64,000 nt of DNA from the NCBI GenBank assembly GCA_963920765.1, contig OY987251.1, positions 5,644,501-5,708,500 on the forward strand. The letters are read 5' to 3'. A program made the position numbers and the translations under genes. The notes under the pieces were generated by a model. It had not been told where the DNA came from, did not search any database, and saw only the letters and a program-made list of their open reading frames with translations. Below, in pieces: positions 10,080-20,265 of this stretch. The DNA is from Ulota crispa (lineage: Eukaryota > Streptophyta > Bryopsida > Orthotrichales > Orthotrichaceae). How positions within the stretch are numbered: the first letter of the stretch is position 1; each line of letters opens with the position of its first letter.

Positions 10080-10986
10080 GTGTTGAGCTTTCCAGTCAAC
10101 AAATTCGTGCAATACAGTCTGCATGGCAACACATCACTTCAGTGGATTGCGTGCGAGTGCAGCTCCTGAATTATTGTCCTATTCTTTGCGGATCTGGTAG
10201 CAAAGGTAGGAAGGAAGGCCTTTGGTTTGTAGGTTCACAATTTTGTGCTTATGTAGATGTAACGTTGACCTTGTGTGATGTTCAGAATTGATGAATTTCT
10301 AACTGAGTCTTGGACGAGAATGAGGGCGCATCCACTAGCAGAAAACTGCATTGGAATCACTAAATCATGTAGGATAGTTTTGTGTTGCTCAGCAAAATTT
10401 TATATTGGAAATAAGGAATTCAACATAAATTACTTTACAAACACCATATTCATTATAATGAAAGTTTTTTAGTGAAATTTGAGTAATTTAAAGGAAATAC
10501 AACTTGAAATTAAAAAGTTTTAGGGCAACTCAACATAAGGTTTTAGGTCTATTGAGATGAATTGACATAACACTTTTAAATTGATATGAAATTGAAAGGT
10601 TTTCTATCAGTTCAGCTCAATTTGAGCTGAAAACTCTCATTTTAATATTTATTTTGAGAGGTCTCCATTCTCTCATTATAAAAAATATGGTGTTTACATA
10701 ATTTAGTGGGTTCCAATGCTGTTTTCTACTAACGATTGCACATGCCACTTTATAGACAATGTCAGGAACGGCACTAGTGAGCTTTCAAGAAAAGCTCTAG
10801 GCAAATCCTTGAAATATGGTGCGTTGTGGCTTCTTTAGCTTTTATGTTGAATTTTAATCCTGAGCAACTTTTAAAAGGCTTCAATGTTGTTGTCAATACA
10901 AACTGAATCCTTTGCTTGATTGTAGGAGTATTGTGAAAATCTCGCAAGCTTATGCAATTGCCTTTGATTACAAAATTCATGACACG
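10080..10986 (+). CDS. Candidate multi-exon gene fragment, function unknown
   Basis: Three plus-strand open blocks with good 3' splice sites can be joined in consistent phase: 10080-10205 (catttcccag|GTGTTG to AAAG|GTAGGA), 10756-10825 (actttatag|ACAATG to GCGTT|GTGGC) and 10926-10986 (gattgtag|GAGTAT to ACG|GTGTAT). The joined frame has about 84 codons without a stop, including QQIRAIQSAWQHI, GTSELSRKALGKSLKY and KISQAYAIAFDYK. The start and end exons were not found. No family was recognised. Short open blocks can be linked by chance, so this is a hypothesis; the strongest part is the first exon. Confidence 0.33.
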
Positions 10987-11226
10987 GTGTATTTTTGCAT
11001 TGTGGCGTAGAGAGAGCTTCTTTTTTCAGTCAATCAAAATTCTCTCATAGTCAATGGACGTACTATAGTTGAAGATTATTATATTTCAGGTCTTAGTTGT
11101 CTTAGTAATTTTTTGCTAATGCAGCGTTGACTTGACAATGACATATGCCTCAATGGCAACCAAGGCTATCTCCATTCTAAGAGTAGCAAACTTAGACTTG
11201 TCACCTCTAAGCTCTATGGAATCTAT

Positions 11227-11358
11227 CACTACAAGAAAACTGTGTCCAAATTGACACGTTTGAATTGACTAAACCTCTTTGAATTGACCAAAAAATGTCT
11301 GAATTGACACGTCCAAATCTATAAAAAATGACCAAATTGACAGCAATTTCTTGTAGTG
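11227..11358 (+). mobile_element. CACTA (En/Spm-like) miniature element
   Basis: Ends are CACTACAAGAAAA and TTTCTTGTAGTG, a near-perfect terminal inverted repeat. The interior is rich in GTCCAAATTGAC-like subrepeats, which resemble the subterminal repeats of CACTA elements. No coding capacity. Confidence 0.85.
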
Positions 11359-11432
11359 TAGAGTACATGGTGCGCAATATGTAGCCTTCAAGACCTGTTA
11401 ACAGAGCCCTAATTTGAGCTATCTATCACAAA

Positions 11433-11550
11433 CACTACAAAGAAATAGTGTCCAAATTGACTAAGATTGTCCAAACTGACAAAGAAATGTCCAAATTGGT
11501 ACGTCTAAATCTATAAAAAGTGACCAAATTGACAGCATTTTCTTGTCGTG
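11433..11550 (+). mobile_element. Second CACTA miniature element, closely spaced
   Basis: Ends CACTACAAAGAAA and TTTTCTTGTCGTG, with the same interior subrepeats as the copy 75 bp upstream. The pair may reflect a local tandem event or two insertions. Confidence 0.8.
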
Positions 11551-11660
11551 AAATGAAAGTCTGTTTTCCCTCAAAATGAGAAGAATAATTTTCTATTCCT
11601 GTATTTTCCATGTTTTTTGGGAGCTGTAAGTGAAATGTTTCTTATGGCTTTCTTTGAAAC

Positions 11661-12491
11661 CTAAGAAGATTTCGAAACTAGAGAACTCACTAGTTGCATC
11701 CGCCTTTCAATATCAAGCATCTCTGCTGTTAGTTGTCTCTTCTTCTCCCTTAACATTTGCATTGCATAACTGGGTTCTCTCTGCAATTAATCATTGAAAT
11801 TATTCTAATGTTGACCTCACCAGTCATCAAATTCGATTATGATGCTTAAAATTTGGGTGAACTTACAATGCGGTATGCGCTCACAGAGCCACGGGTGTCC
11901 TCTTTTTGGAAGCTATAGCCAAATTATAGTAGTCAAGAAGGGGATAGCTGTGAGCTAAAGTCTATATTTGAGTCACATGTGTACAAATTGGGAATGCTGG
12001 GGTGAACCTCTAGATAGTGTTCCGAGTAATTTGATGACATGCAGAGTATTTTCTATGCTTTTCTGACCTTTGAAGCCAACTTTTGAAGCGCATCTGATTG
12101 CACAGTTGATGATTTTCTTGAGAACATTGTATGATTCTATTTTCAATAGCTGTTTTGTCGCCATCTGTGAGACTGTGACATAGCGATGAAAGCTATTTCC
12201 ATAATTTCTGCCTCTGTCGTCACGAATCTATATACATGGAATTCAATAAAGGATATCGTCAAAGAAGCACATTGTGTTACCTCTTATCCGACTTGGAGTG
12301 AAGATTTTGGTGTCTAATATAGACATACGTACAAAGCCAATACTTACTGGTTGGATCTAGGCTCAGTGTAATAGTACTTCTGGAAGTCCCTAAATTTTCC
12401 TGGTTCTCTTACTCTTTGTTAATGTGAGCTGCAGTATACGCCTTGAGAATTGGCATGTTTCAAGTGATGGAAGAGGAGCACTTGTTATTTT
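11661..12491 (-). CDS. Candidate 3' part of an unidentified multi-exon gene
   Basis: Five minus-strand blocks join in phase: 12491-12413 (gattag| to A|GTAAGA), 12313-12281 (tattag| to AGAG|GTAACA), 12164-12068 (tctcacag| to CAAAG|GTCAGA), 11912-11867 (gctatag| to CATT|GTAAGT) and 11780-11661 (taattgcag| to stop TAG). Introns would be 99, 116, 155 and 86 nt. The joined frame gives about 124 residues. It ends in a charged, probably helical segment (YAMQMLREKKRQLTAEMLD, then IERRMQLV) about 35 residues from the stop. The last two exons have the best splice signals. Upstream exons are uncertain; open blocks at 12698-12848, 14530-14640, 16285-16461 and 18192-18324 on the same strand are possible pieces. 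The plus strand also has an open block at 12086-12165, so strand is not fully settled. No family was recognised. Confidence 0.38.
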
Positions 12492-12867
12492 CTAATCAGC
12501 AGTTTTGTCTTGTCATTGTAGATCCAAGGTAAATTGTCAATCATCTTGTGACTGTAGTTTGTCGTTCACATCAGAGTTGCCAGATATCGGTACTCTGTTT
12601 ATTTAACATGATCAAGTTGTATCTACAGATGATCTATTTCAGTAGTCTTTGTCCACATTTTTCCTCTTTTGTCTTTGTCAGCCAGATGGATCAGTCACGC
12701 AAATGAGAGTGTATGACATGTATATTTAGGTTCAACTGAACTACTGAAGGTTTGGATTTCATGTGTTGTAAAGACCCAAGCGAGCCCATTGGTGTCGTGC
12801 TGAAGATTAGAGCTGGTAGTGGGAAAACAACGAGTGGCTTCTTAACATGCACACAAAAGAGCGGAGA

Positions 12868-13443
12868 ACTTTTTAAGGGGTGAAGTTTGCGATATTTGTA
12901 TAGATACCCATGTTTTTCAGAAATTGCACAAATACCCTTGAACCATTGTCTTTAGGGATTTTTTTTTATGGAAACCCCTTTAGGTTGCAATAATTTCATA
13001 GATATCCCTGCTTCCAATATTTTCAAGCGTTTTTCTTGTTGTGCATGCCACTTCCCTTCTCCCTTTGTACACATACTACTTCTTTCTTGTTATGTGTGCG
13101 CACAAAGGGAGAAGGGAAGTGGCATGCACTACAAAAAAACACCTGAAAATTTTGGTCCAAGGATATTTGTGAAAATTTTGAAAAAGCAAGGGTATCTATG
13201 AAATTATTACAATAAAAACATTCCTTATATTTAAGGGTTTGTTCTATTCTGCATGCCACTCCTTTTTCCCTTTGTGCGCACGCTACTTTTTTTTGGGTTC
13301 AATTTCACTCCTTGCTTCAATATTGATCTATAAGGAAGTAGTGTGCACAGCAAAATAAATGCCTGCAAATTTTGATCCACTTTCTGAAAAATTAGGGGTA
13401 TCTACAAATATTGCGAACCTCAAGGGTATCCATAAAATTTTCC
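12868..13443. mobile_element. Foldback MITE (family MG) split by another copy of itself
   Basis: The left arm (12868-12957: GTGAAGTTTGCGATATTTG and following) pairs with the right arm ending CCATAAAATTTTCCC at 13443. Between them sits a second, younger copy of the same family (about 12958-13232) with its own arms, including matching GTGCATGCCACTTCCC and GGGAAGTGGCATGCAC. This is a same-family nested insertion. Confidence 0.7.
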
Positions 13444-13807
13444 CAATTTTTAATAACTTTCAATTGTTATAACATCAAATAGATTGGTTAACACATCAGG
13501 GATTCCAAGTTCCAGATCGAATATCTCAAAACTAGCCCATGAATTAAGATAAACCAGTGGCGATTTTAATTCCAGCTGATGATTCGACAACCGACATCTA
13601 TTGTAGGAGCTGGATTATATCAATGTGGGACATCTGGCCTACTCTTGCACATTAAAAGGGAGCTTTCAAACATGATATTTGAGTAGCAAGCGCAAGAGCT
13701 TCTATAATATTGCAAGAGTACATTTACCGGAGGACCTTGTTCTTCAAGGAATCAGAGCAGGTACATGAGAAGCTCCACAAATTTTATCTGAGGCAACGAT
13801 GATGGTA
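13444..13807. other. Spacer with exon-like block
   Basis: The block 13728-13787 on the minus strand has good splice-like borders (ttgcctcag| and CCTCCG|GTAAAT) but every frame is broken when the whole block is used. It could be a non-coding exon, a smaller exon starting near 13774, or chance. Confidence 0.25.
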
Positions 13808-13816
13808 ATAATTCAT

Positions 13817-14136
13817 GGGAAACTTTTATGGATACCCTGAAGTTTGCAATACTTATATGGGTACCCCTGGTTTTCAGAAATTGCACATATACCCTTGGAC
13901 AATAATTTTCAGGCATTTGTTCTACTGTGCATGCCACTTCTTTCTCCCTTGTGTGCATGTTGCTTCTTTTGGATTATATTGCACTCTTTACTTTAACATT
14001 GGTCATGAAGGAAATAGCATGCATAACAAAACAAACGCTTCAACATGATGATCCAAGAGTATTTGTGCAATTTCTGAAAAATCAAGTGTATCTATACAAA
14101 GATTGTAAACTTCAGGGGCAACCATAAAATTTTCCC
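13817..14136 (+). mobile_element. Foldback MITE (family MG), Mutator-like
   Basis: Starts GGGAAACTTTTATGG and ends CCATAAAATTTTCCC, with the two halves complementary through CTTCAGGG/CCCTGAAG-type and TGTGCAATTTCTGAAAAA-type blocks. It is flanked by ataattcat (13808-13816) and aaaattcat (14137-14145), 8 of 9 bases identical. Several copies have 9-bp duplications, so a Mutator-like origin is likely. Confidence 0.8.
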
Positions 14137-14148
14137 AAAATTCATCAT

Positions 14149-15069
14149 ATGAGCTTTCAGAGAATTGACTGATTCACATTCGTAATTATTCATGGTTGGC
14201 ATGGTCTGATCAATTAGCAAGATTATAGCCTCTCCATTATGGTTAGAGTCTGCTATAATGGTTTAAAAATTCAATACTTAAATTTTTGCGACAGTATTGG
14301 ATTGTGCTACATTTGGTTCTGATGAATTTGTGCTGGCATTTTTCAACATAGCATTGATATGTCTGAGCAGCGTCATTTGCTGAGTGTATCATTTCCAAGA
14401 GTGGTGTTAGATGCAGTGTTAATTCCACATCTACAGACTGATGATTTTCCACTAAACAATGTGATGCTACGCTTATGGCAAGGAGTGTGGAATAAACTAT
14501 GGCCATTAAAACCCGGCACTGTTTAGTACTCCAGTTTGAAGGTATCACTGAGATTTGTTTTTATGTGGTCATCCTCACGAGCCAGGACTTTCTCAATCCT
14601 TTGTTTAAATTTTAGAAAATCTACTTCTTTCTCATTTTATCCGGGATTTTATCATTTGAATGCAACCAGAATTGTTTTATTGCAGGATAAATACCTCAAT
14701 TAAATGGCAAGGCTCTGTAGAAAGAACTGGTTTTTGTAAGTTACTTAATCTAATTTTGTTGGTAATCAAGAAGATGGAAGGATATTTGTAATACCGCATT
14801 CGACCGTCTCTCTGTGTTTCCAACGAAAGCACGTATCAGCAGAATGTAAGGTAGAAGCACCCATACCCGATAACTTAAGCAATTCTGCAACAAACTACAA
14901 AGAGTTTGAGGCAACAAATATTTTTCCTATATAGAAAGATAAGAAATGTTGGGATTGCAAATTTTTCATAATTTTATTTGCAAAACTGAAATTACTATGA
15001 ATTTTGGAAGTTGAAAAGTATTTGAACCCATTGTCAACCTCTAAACTCATGCAATTCCAATAGTAACCA
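14149..15069. other. Spacer with open blocks on the minus strand
   Basis: A 101-codon minus-strand frame (14548-14243) and a neighbouring open block (about 14640-14530, containing KQRIEKVLAREDDHIK) look moderately protein-like but could not be joined without ambiguity. They may be exons of the gene candidate ending at 11661. I do not assign a function. Confidence 0.25.
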
Positions 15070-15335
15070 AAAATGCTTTATTTGTTAAATTGGTAAAAAG
15101 CCTACATTTTGGGACTTTTTAAGGTTTCAAGAGGCCTCCTGAAAACAAGCTTAGCGTTTTTTTTGGTACAAGTGTTCTCACTTGAGAGGAGGAATTTGTG
15201 AGGGAAAAAATCTTAGTGGCTCAAATTGAATCTGATACCTTTGAATCTGGTTTAAGGTGACTTTTTGGGTTTAGGGTGACTTTTTGGGTTTAAAGTGGAG
15301 TACAAAATGGTACCTCTGTTTTTACCAATTTGACA
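15070..15335 (+). mobile_element. Foldback element of family F4
   Basis: Ends TTTGTTAAATTGGTAAAAA and TTTACCAATTTGACAAAT are inverted copies; the interior matches 9768-10013 and 24454-24706. It contains a small internal duplication of GTGACTTTTTGGGTTTA. Confidence 0.65.
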
Positions 15336-15421
15336 AATAACGCGTTCAAATTATTTTCCGTTCATTACTTCTTATTTCACTTTAGGACATGTGGTATGAC
15401 TTAAATGGTCCCAACCTTGAA

Positions 15422-15885
15422 AAAAACAAAAGAACACATTCCAAAACACCTATCTTTGCTGATATTGAAAATATTGCATGATATTGGTTGGGAAAGAACA
15501 AAAGAACACATTCCAAAACACCTAAGGTAGGAGCACCCATAACCGTGAGTTTAAGGGCTTTGAACATGATGAGTATTAGTAAATGTCTAGCAAATTATAG
15601 GATCCTATTAGCAACAAAAGAATAATGAGTTTGCACTTTCAAATTTATTATTTGAATATTGTGAGAATAAGTTGTGAATTTTTAAAGAGCAAACTGCCAT
15701 TGTACCCATAACCACTATTAAGATTTCATGTTCACACATTGTACATCTTTGTCATTACATCTATCTACTCCCACAAATTTTCCAAGATTTCAGAGGTCAC
15801 GCTTATGTAGACCCTCACGAGGATGGGTGCTCCTACCTTATCCTTACTGATATTGGAAATATCACATGATATTGGTTGTAAATGG
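15422..15885. repeat. 67-bp tandem duplication, second copy interrupted by a MITE
   Basis: The block AACACATTCCAAAACACCTA followed by TCTTTGCTGATATTG occurs intact at about 15422-15489. It occurs again split around the element 15523-15840. The intact copy acts as the empty site and shows that only TA was duplicated on insertion. Confidence 0.8.
15523..15840 (-). mobile_element. TA-flanked MITE (Tc1/mariner-like family TM, subfamily S3)
   Basis: Starts TA-AGGTAGGAGCACCCATA and ends GGGTGCTCCTACCT-TA. The interior matches 20266-20582, 23046-23350, 51939-52254 and 60274-60975, for instance GAACATGATGAG and GTGAGAATAAG. TA duplication is shown by the neighbouring empty site. No coding capacity. 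Confidence 0.85.
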
Positions 15886-15914
15886 GACAATGTTGTCTAT
15901 GAGTGCTTTCACAT

Positions 15915-16127
15915 TAAGGTAAGAGGTTCTAATTGTGATCAAGCTCTAATTGTGATCAGCTCTAGGAACATCTAACATTTTACAAGGAATATTTATGACT
16001 GTCATTGATGAGTTAGGTAGGCTTAGCAATATGCTGAGCCTACCCAACTCATCAATGACAGTCATAAATATTCCTTGTAAAATATTAGATGTTCCTAGAA
16101 CTGATGGCAATTAGAACCTCTTACCTT
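15915..16127. mobile_element. TA-flanked perfect-hairpin MITE (family TM, subfamily S4)
   Basis: Starts TA-AGGTAAGAGGTTCTAATTG and ends with its inverse before TA. The arms are nearly perfect, including AATATTTATGACTGTCATTG, with a loop around AGCAATATGCT. A truncated relative may lie at 33270-33405. Confidence 0.85.
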
Positions 16128-16284
16128 AGCAGGCCAAAGTATTCTCTCACGAATGGTAGTTCAGTGTTTGTTTCACAGTACGCGTTTATTGCATCGTTTT
16201 TCTCAAGTCTGCCAGTGACTAACCTCCATAAAGATTTCCGAGCAGTTGTAAGAGTAACTAAAAGCATTTAGTCAGGTGAAGTAC

Positions 16285-16461
16285 CTCGGTAATCATGGAA
16301 TTTTTGGGAAACGGATATGGGATAGGACATGACAGCAGAAAGCTTGAGGCTGGGAGTAAATTTTGGAAGGTAGTCCTTGGAAGGATTACCTACAGTAGAC
16401 CTTTGTATCAGTACATTAATGAAAATGGAAAGAGTGTCAGTTACTTCTCTTTTTGGCGGCC
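16285..16461 (-). other. Exon-like open block, minus strand
   Basis: An open frame of 58 codons (contains IQRSTVGNPSKDYLPKF and KLSAVMSYPISVSQKFHDYR) is bordered by actgcag| and CCGAG|GTACTT. It may be an exon of the minus-strand gene candidate or a chance frame. No family was recognised. Confidence 0.25.
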
Positions 16462-16519
16462 CTGCAGTTGTACTTAAGCTTACAGGTTGTTGCAGAAGAC
16501 GTTAGCAGATGGTATAACT

Positions 16520-16933
16520 TAAGGTAATACGCTCGAAAACCGCCCATCTAAGGGCTCATCCCTCTTTTTCATGGTTTTCCGTGGATGGAAGGATTATTAG
16601 TTCATTTTTCACACAAAGAGAAATAGATGCTGAATGCAACACAAGTCGTTTCATATTTTTTGAAGTATTTTTGTGTTATCTATGAATTCTCAAAGTGCGT
16701 GTGTCATAGGTATATATTATTAATCTTAGAACTTCCAAGAACCGTTCACTTGCAAGTTGTGAAGAGATTTGAGGAAGCAAGGAGAATGATTGGTTTTTGT
16801 AATTAAAAACAAATTTTCTTCCATGCATTCAATGAATTGTAAGAGGTTAATGTAGGAACCACCAGTGCACCATTTCACAACAAGCTACTGGATGGTTCAA
16901 AATGAGCGAACGATTTTCGAGCGTACTACCTTA
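16520..16933 (-). mobile_element. TA-flanked MITE (family TM, subfamily S2)
   Basis: Starts TA-AGGTAATACGCTCG and ends CGAGCGTACTACCT-TA. The interior matches the reverse complement of 28068-28469 and 49634-50050 (shared blocks CACTTGCAAGTTGTGAAGAG and AACACAAGTCGTTTCATA). Confidence 0.8.
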
Positions 16934-17020
16934 GCATCAAAGTACAAATGAAAATGAGGATACAATATGGTGTATTTTAGACATGATCTGAACGTGCAAG
17001 AAGCTTGGATCAAGGTCTGG

Positions 17021-17232
17021 GAAGAACCTACTGCTAGTTCAGTGCTAGCCGATTGAAATGAGAAAAAACAATCTGCAATTTATAATCTTTGGCTAAAATC
17101 CGGACAAAAATCTTAAAAAAAATACTTATATTGTGAAATAAAGAAAATAACCGAAAGAGCTCCTTGATAAACCAGTACCATATAGGAATCGAAGGAAATC
17201 TACCGAAAAATCTCAAATATTTCCCGGACCCT
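17021..17232 (-). repeat. Dispersed repeat R1, copy 3
   Basis: The reverse complement aligns end to end with 405-620 and 4293-4516, from AGGGTCCGGG to GGTTCTTCCC. It therefore has the same two ends as the intron copy, which supports a discrete transposable unit. Confidence 0.8.
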
Positions 17233-17453
17233 GGCCTGGATAGCCTGCAATTTGCAGACCTATAGATGTATTGTGTACAACTGTACGTAAGTTACTTGCA
17301 GAGGTAAGTACTTGGGAGTTGGAAACTAAGTCACTGCAGGTTGGTCAGCTGCAGAGTTTCTCCTTGCAGCTTTTAGTCAGTTTTGAGTCTTTTGACTCAG
17401 CAGCCCAAAACACATGCATTTTTTTTGCCTTGCCATCGCTGTTTTTTGTATTA

Positions 17454-17760
17454 GAGAAAATTTTATAGATACCTCTGAAACTTGCAATATTTGTATAGAT
17501 GCCCTGGGGTGTTTCAAAATTGCATAAATTTGTTTGGATCATAATTTTCAAGCATTTGTTCTATTGTGCATGTCCTTCTCTCTTTATGCACACACATAAC
17601 AAGAAAGAAGTAGTGTACACGCAAAGGGAGTAGAAAGTGGTGTGCACATTAAAAGAAACACCTTTAAAATTATGGGTCAAGGGTATTTGTACAATTTCTG
17701 AAAAACTAAGGGCATTTGTACAAACACTGCAAACTTTAGGGGTATCTATCAAAATTTCCC
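17454..17760. mobile_element. Foldback MITE (family MG), Mutator-like
   Basis: Arms GAGAAAATTTTATAGATACC and GGTATCTATCAAAATTTCCC. Flanks tttgtatta (17445-17453) and ttcatatta (17761-17769) agree at 7 of 9 bases, consistent with a 9-bp target duplication that has since diverged. Confidence 0.75.
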
Positions 17761-17788
17761 TTCATATTATCCCATTCAGAACTAAACT

Positions 17789-18118
17789 TAAGGTAGGAGG
17801 TTCATATTATGCTCAAGGTCAAAATTGGTCCACCTTCTCAAATGTATCTCACATGTATACGCTATTTTTCATAGGTTTCAAAAATGTACAAGCAATGTAC
17901 ATTTGAGAAGGTGAACCGTTATAAAGCCCTATGGCCTTTTCACTTCAAAATTTTATAACTAATTTCACAAAACTCCAAAAATATGAAACAACTTGGGGTT
18001 AGATGTCAAATTTTCTTGTCTTTCAAGGAAAATTTACTGAAAAATAGTTAAAGAAGTTTCACCTCCCCAAAATTCAGTTTTAGCCCTTAGATGGTTCATT
18101 CATGAGCCTCCTACCTTA
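17789..18118 (+). mobile_element. TA-flanked MITE (family TM, subfamily S1)
   Basis: Starts TA-AGGTAGGAGGTTCATA and ends ATGAGCCTCCTACCT-TA. An internal small hairpin pairs CACCTTCTCAAATGTA with TACATTTGAGAAGGTG. The family recurs at 27677-28007, 33866-34186 and twice in the 37396-38060 palindrome. Confidence 0.85.
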
Positions 18119-18191
18119 GTCCTGCTCAAATTTTTTTCTTGCAACTCATTTACTCCTGTGGCAGTGTGGCACTGTGCACAGCAGTGGTTAC

Positions 18192-18334
18192 TTGCAGGCT
18201 GAAAGCTCGCTTTCCGAAATTATTCAGCCAGTCCTGTGATGCAGAATGTCGCCGTTTTGTTCTCTTACGCAGTTGACGACGCCTAGCTTCCCATGAGTCT
18301 CCTCTGCTCCTTATTCGAGGAATTCTATGCTCAG
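18192..18334. other. Exon-like block with strong splice borders on both strands
   Basis: On the plus strand it has excellent borders (tacttgcag| and CTCAG|GTATGT) but stops in every frame, so it could be an untranslated exon. On the minus strand 18324-18192 is open for 44 codons, is very basic (EARRRQLRKRTKRRHSASQ), and is bordered by gcatag| and CAA|GTAACC. I cannot choose between the two. Confidence 0.3.
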
Positions 18335-18348
18335 GTATGTACTCCTAC

Positions 18349-19187
18349 TAGTGGGTGTCAAACCTGGCATATTTGAAGGTTTCGGGATAACTCTGTACAG
18401 ATTTTTTTTGTAAAGTTACTGGGTGGTGGCTGAACCAAATTCTTCAAAGTTATCCCCCTTTCAAAGCTTCACAAATTATATGATAAAAATTTGAGTAAGT
18501 CTTCATAACTTATGTATGGGATAATGTCACAAAGATTGATGTGTGATATTAAAGAGGGAGGGTGTGATATTAAAAAGGGAGGGTGTGATATTAAAGAGGG
18601 AGGGTGTGATATTAAAAAGGGAGAGAGTGATATTAAAGAGGGAGATTGTGATATTAAAAAGGTTAGGGTGTGATATTACAAAGGTTATTTAGATTTTAGT
18701 AGTATGATTAGTAATAACACTAACATCTTTAATGTCATAGTTTCCCTCTTTAATATCACAATCTCCCTCGTTAATATCACTCTCTCCCTTTTTAATATCA
18801 CACCCTCCCTCTTTAATGTCACACCCTCCCTCTTTAATATCACAACCTCCCTCTTTAATGTCACACCCTCCCCCTTTAATATCACACCCTCCCCCTTTAA
18901 TATCACACCCTCCCCCTTTAATATCACACCCTCCTTTTTTAGTATCACACTCTCCCTATTTAGTATCACACTCTCCCTCTTTAGTATCACAGTCTCTCTC
19001 TAGAAGAGAGCTACAAGATCACTTGATAACTTTAAGAAAGAGAGGCCATAACTAGTTTAAGTTTTCAATCACCTCTAGAGATGGGTGATGAAGTTATCAT
19101 GCCTTATAACTTCAAAAATTGGTTGAGTTGTGGGGTGGACCCAACCAAACTTGTCGGGTGAGAAATAGCCAGGTTTGACACCCACTA
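18349..19187. mobile_element. Foldback element with arms made of 21-bp tandem arrays
   Basis: Outer ends TAGTGGGTGTCAAACCTGGC and GCCAGGTTTGACACCCACTA are exact inverse copies. Inside, about seven 21-bp units of the type GATATTAAAGAGGGAGGGTGT (18536-18680) face about twelve units in the opposite orientation (18735-18990). The organisation is like foldback elements described in animals and plants, whose arms are direct-repeat arrays in inverted orientation. The open frames seen here on both strands are by-products of a 21-bp period, which is seven codons. Confidence 0.8.
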
Positions 19188-19253
19188 CTAGCTACCTACA
19201 TGCATACACTTGTGCCTACCCACAATCATCCTCCTTCCTTGGATGTTGGGTCA

Positions 19254-19821
19254 TACTCCCTCTGTCCCAATATAAAGCTCCAAATCAAGCATAGTTCTTG
19301 TCCCACTAAAAAGCTCCCTTTTGCTAATTTCAATTGCTGAGAAAGCGTTTGTCATATCCAATGATCTCATGGGGGCAAGTTAAGCAATTAAAGAGCATCC
19401 TCTCCTAACAAGCTTGGCCTTGTCCATATGAGGTACCATTGTTGCTACTAATTCTAAATCATCAATAATGAGGAGCTAGCAACGTGCACAAATAAGGTAC
19501 TTTTTGCATGAAATTTGGGTCAAAATTGGAGATTTTGCATATAGTTGGTAAATGATATATTGATTCTAGAACGCATGTGTCATTAGTACAAAGACTAAAA
19601 TAATGAGGAGCCAGCAGCCTTCACAAACTATGCATAATAATGGTACTTTTTGCATGGAATTTGGGTGTCTAAACAACAACATAAGAACTTGAGAATTTGT
19701 AAATATATAGTAGGTGGTATATTGATTTGAGAATGCATTTGTCACTAACATAATGACTAAAAATACAATTAATCCCTCATGGAGAAGTTTTTTGGAGCTT
19801 TGTAATGGGACAAAGGGAGTA
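19254..19821. mobile_element. Stowaway-like (Tc1/mariner) element
   Basis: Begins TA-CTCCCTCTGTCCCAATA and ends ATGGGACAAAGGGAG-TA, and both ends continue into AAGCTCC/GGAGCTTT. CTCCCTC ends with TA duplication are the signature of Stowaway elements in plants. At 566 bp it is longer than most. No transposase frame is present. Confidence 0.85.
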
Positions 19822-20265
19822 GTGTTTTTATTTTCACCTACCAAACGCCACGTGCCCTCTTAGGAATGGAGAATTCTGAGAGGGAGAGAGGAGCATTGGT
19901 CCAATTTCTAACAAGGTGGCCTCATGAGACCCAAAAAAAATACCCAATTGGTATCAAAAGTGTTGGCTATATTCATATTATGACAAATGTCAAAATTCTC
20001 CAAAAATCCTACTTGACCGGTAGTATGTTTATGACTTAGCTTAAAATTTACAACTTCAATGGGAATCATAGTGCTACCCAAATACCCTATTCATATACAA
20101 TGCAAGAGAGCGTGTAAAATACAGAAACGTCCTTTATGGCATGGGTCGAAAGACCTTCAGTCAACACCAATTGATAGGGTTTTCCTAAAATTAATCATTT
20201 TCTCTTCAATTAGTTAAATATTTTTCACACTGAATGCATATTCCATACCTACGATTGAAATGGTA

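Noticed and set aside
12348-12389. Alternative exon for the minus-strand gene candidate
   Set aside because: It has a good donor (CCA|GTAAGT) but would leave a 34-nt intron before the next exon, too short for plant splicing; it could only be used by skipping that exon.
18685-19003. About 100-codon open frames on both strands with seven-residue repeats
   Set aside because: They come from a 21-bp tandem repeat, so all frames stay open by periodicity. There is no start context or gene evidence.
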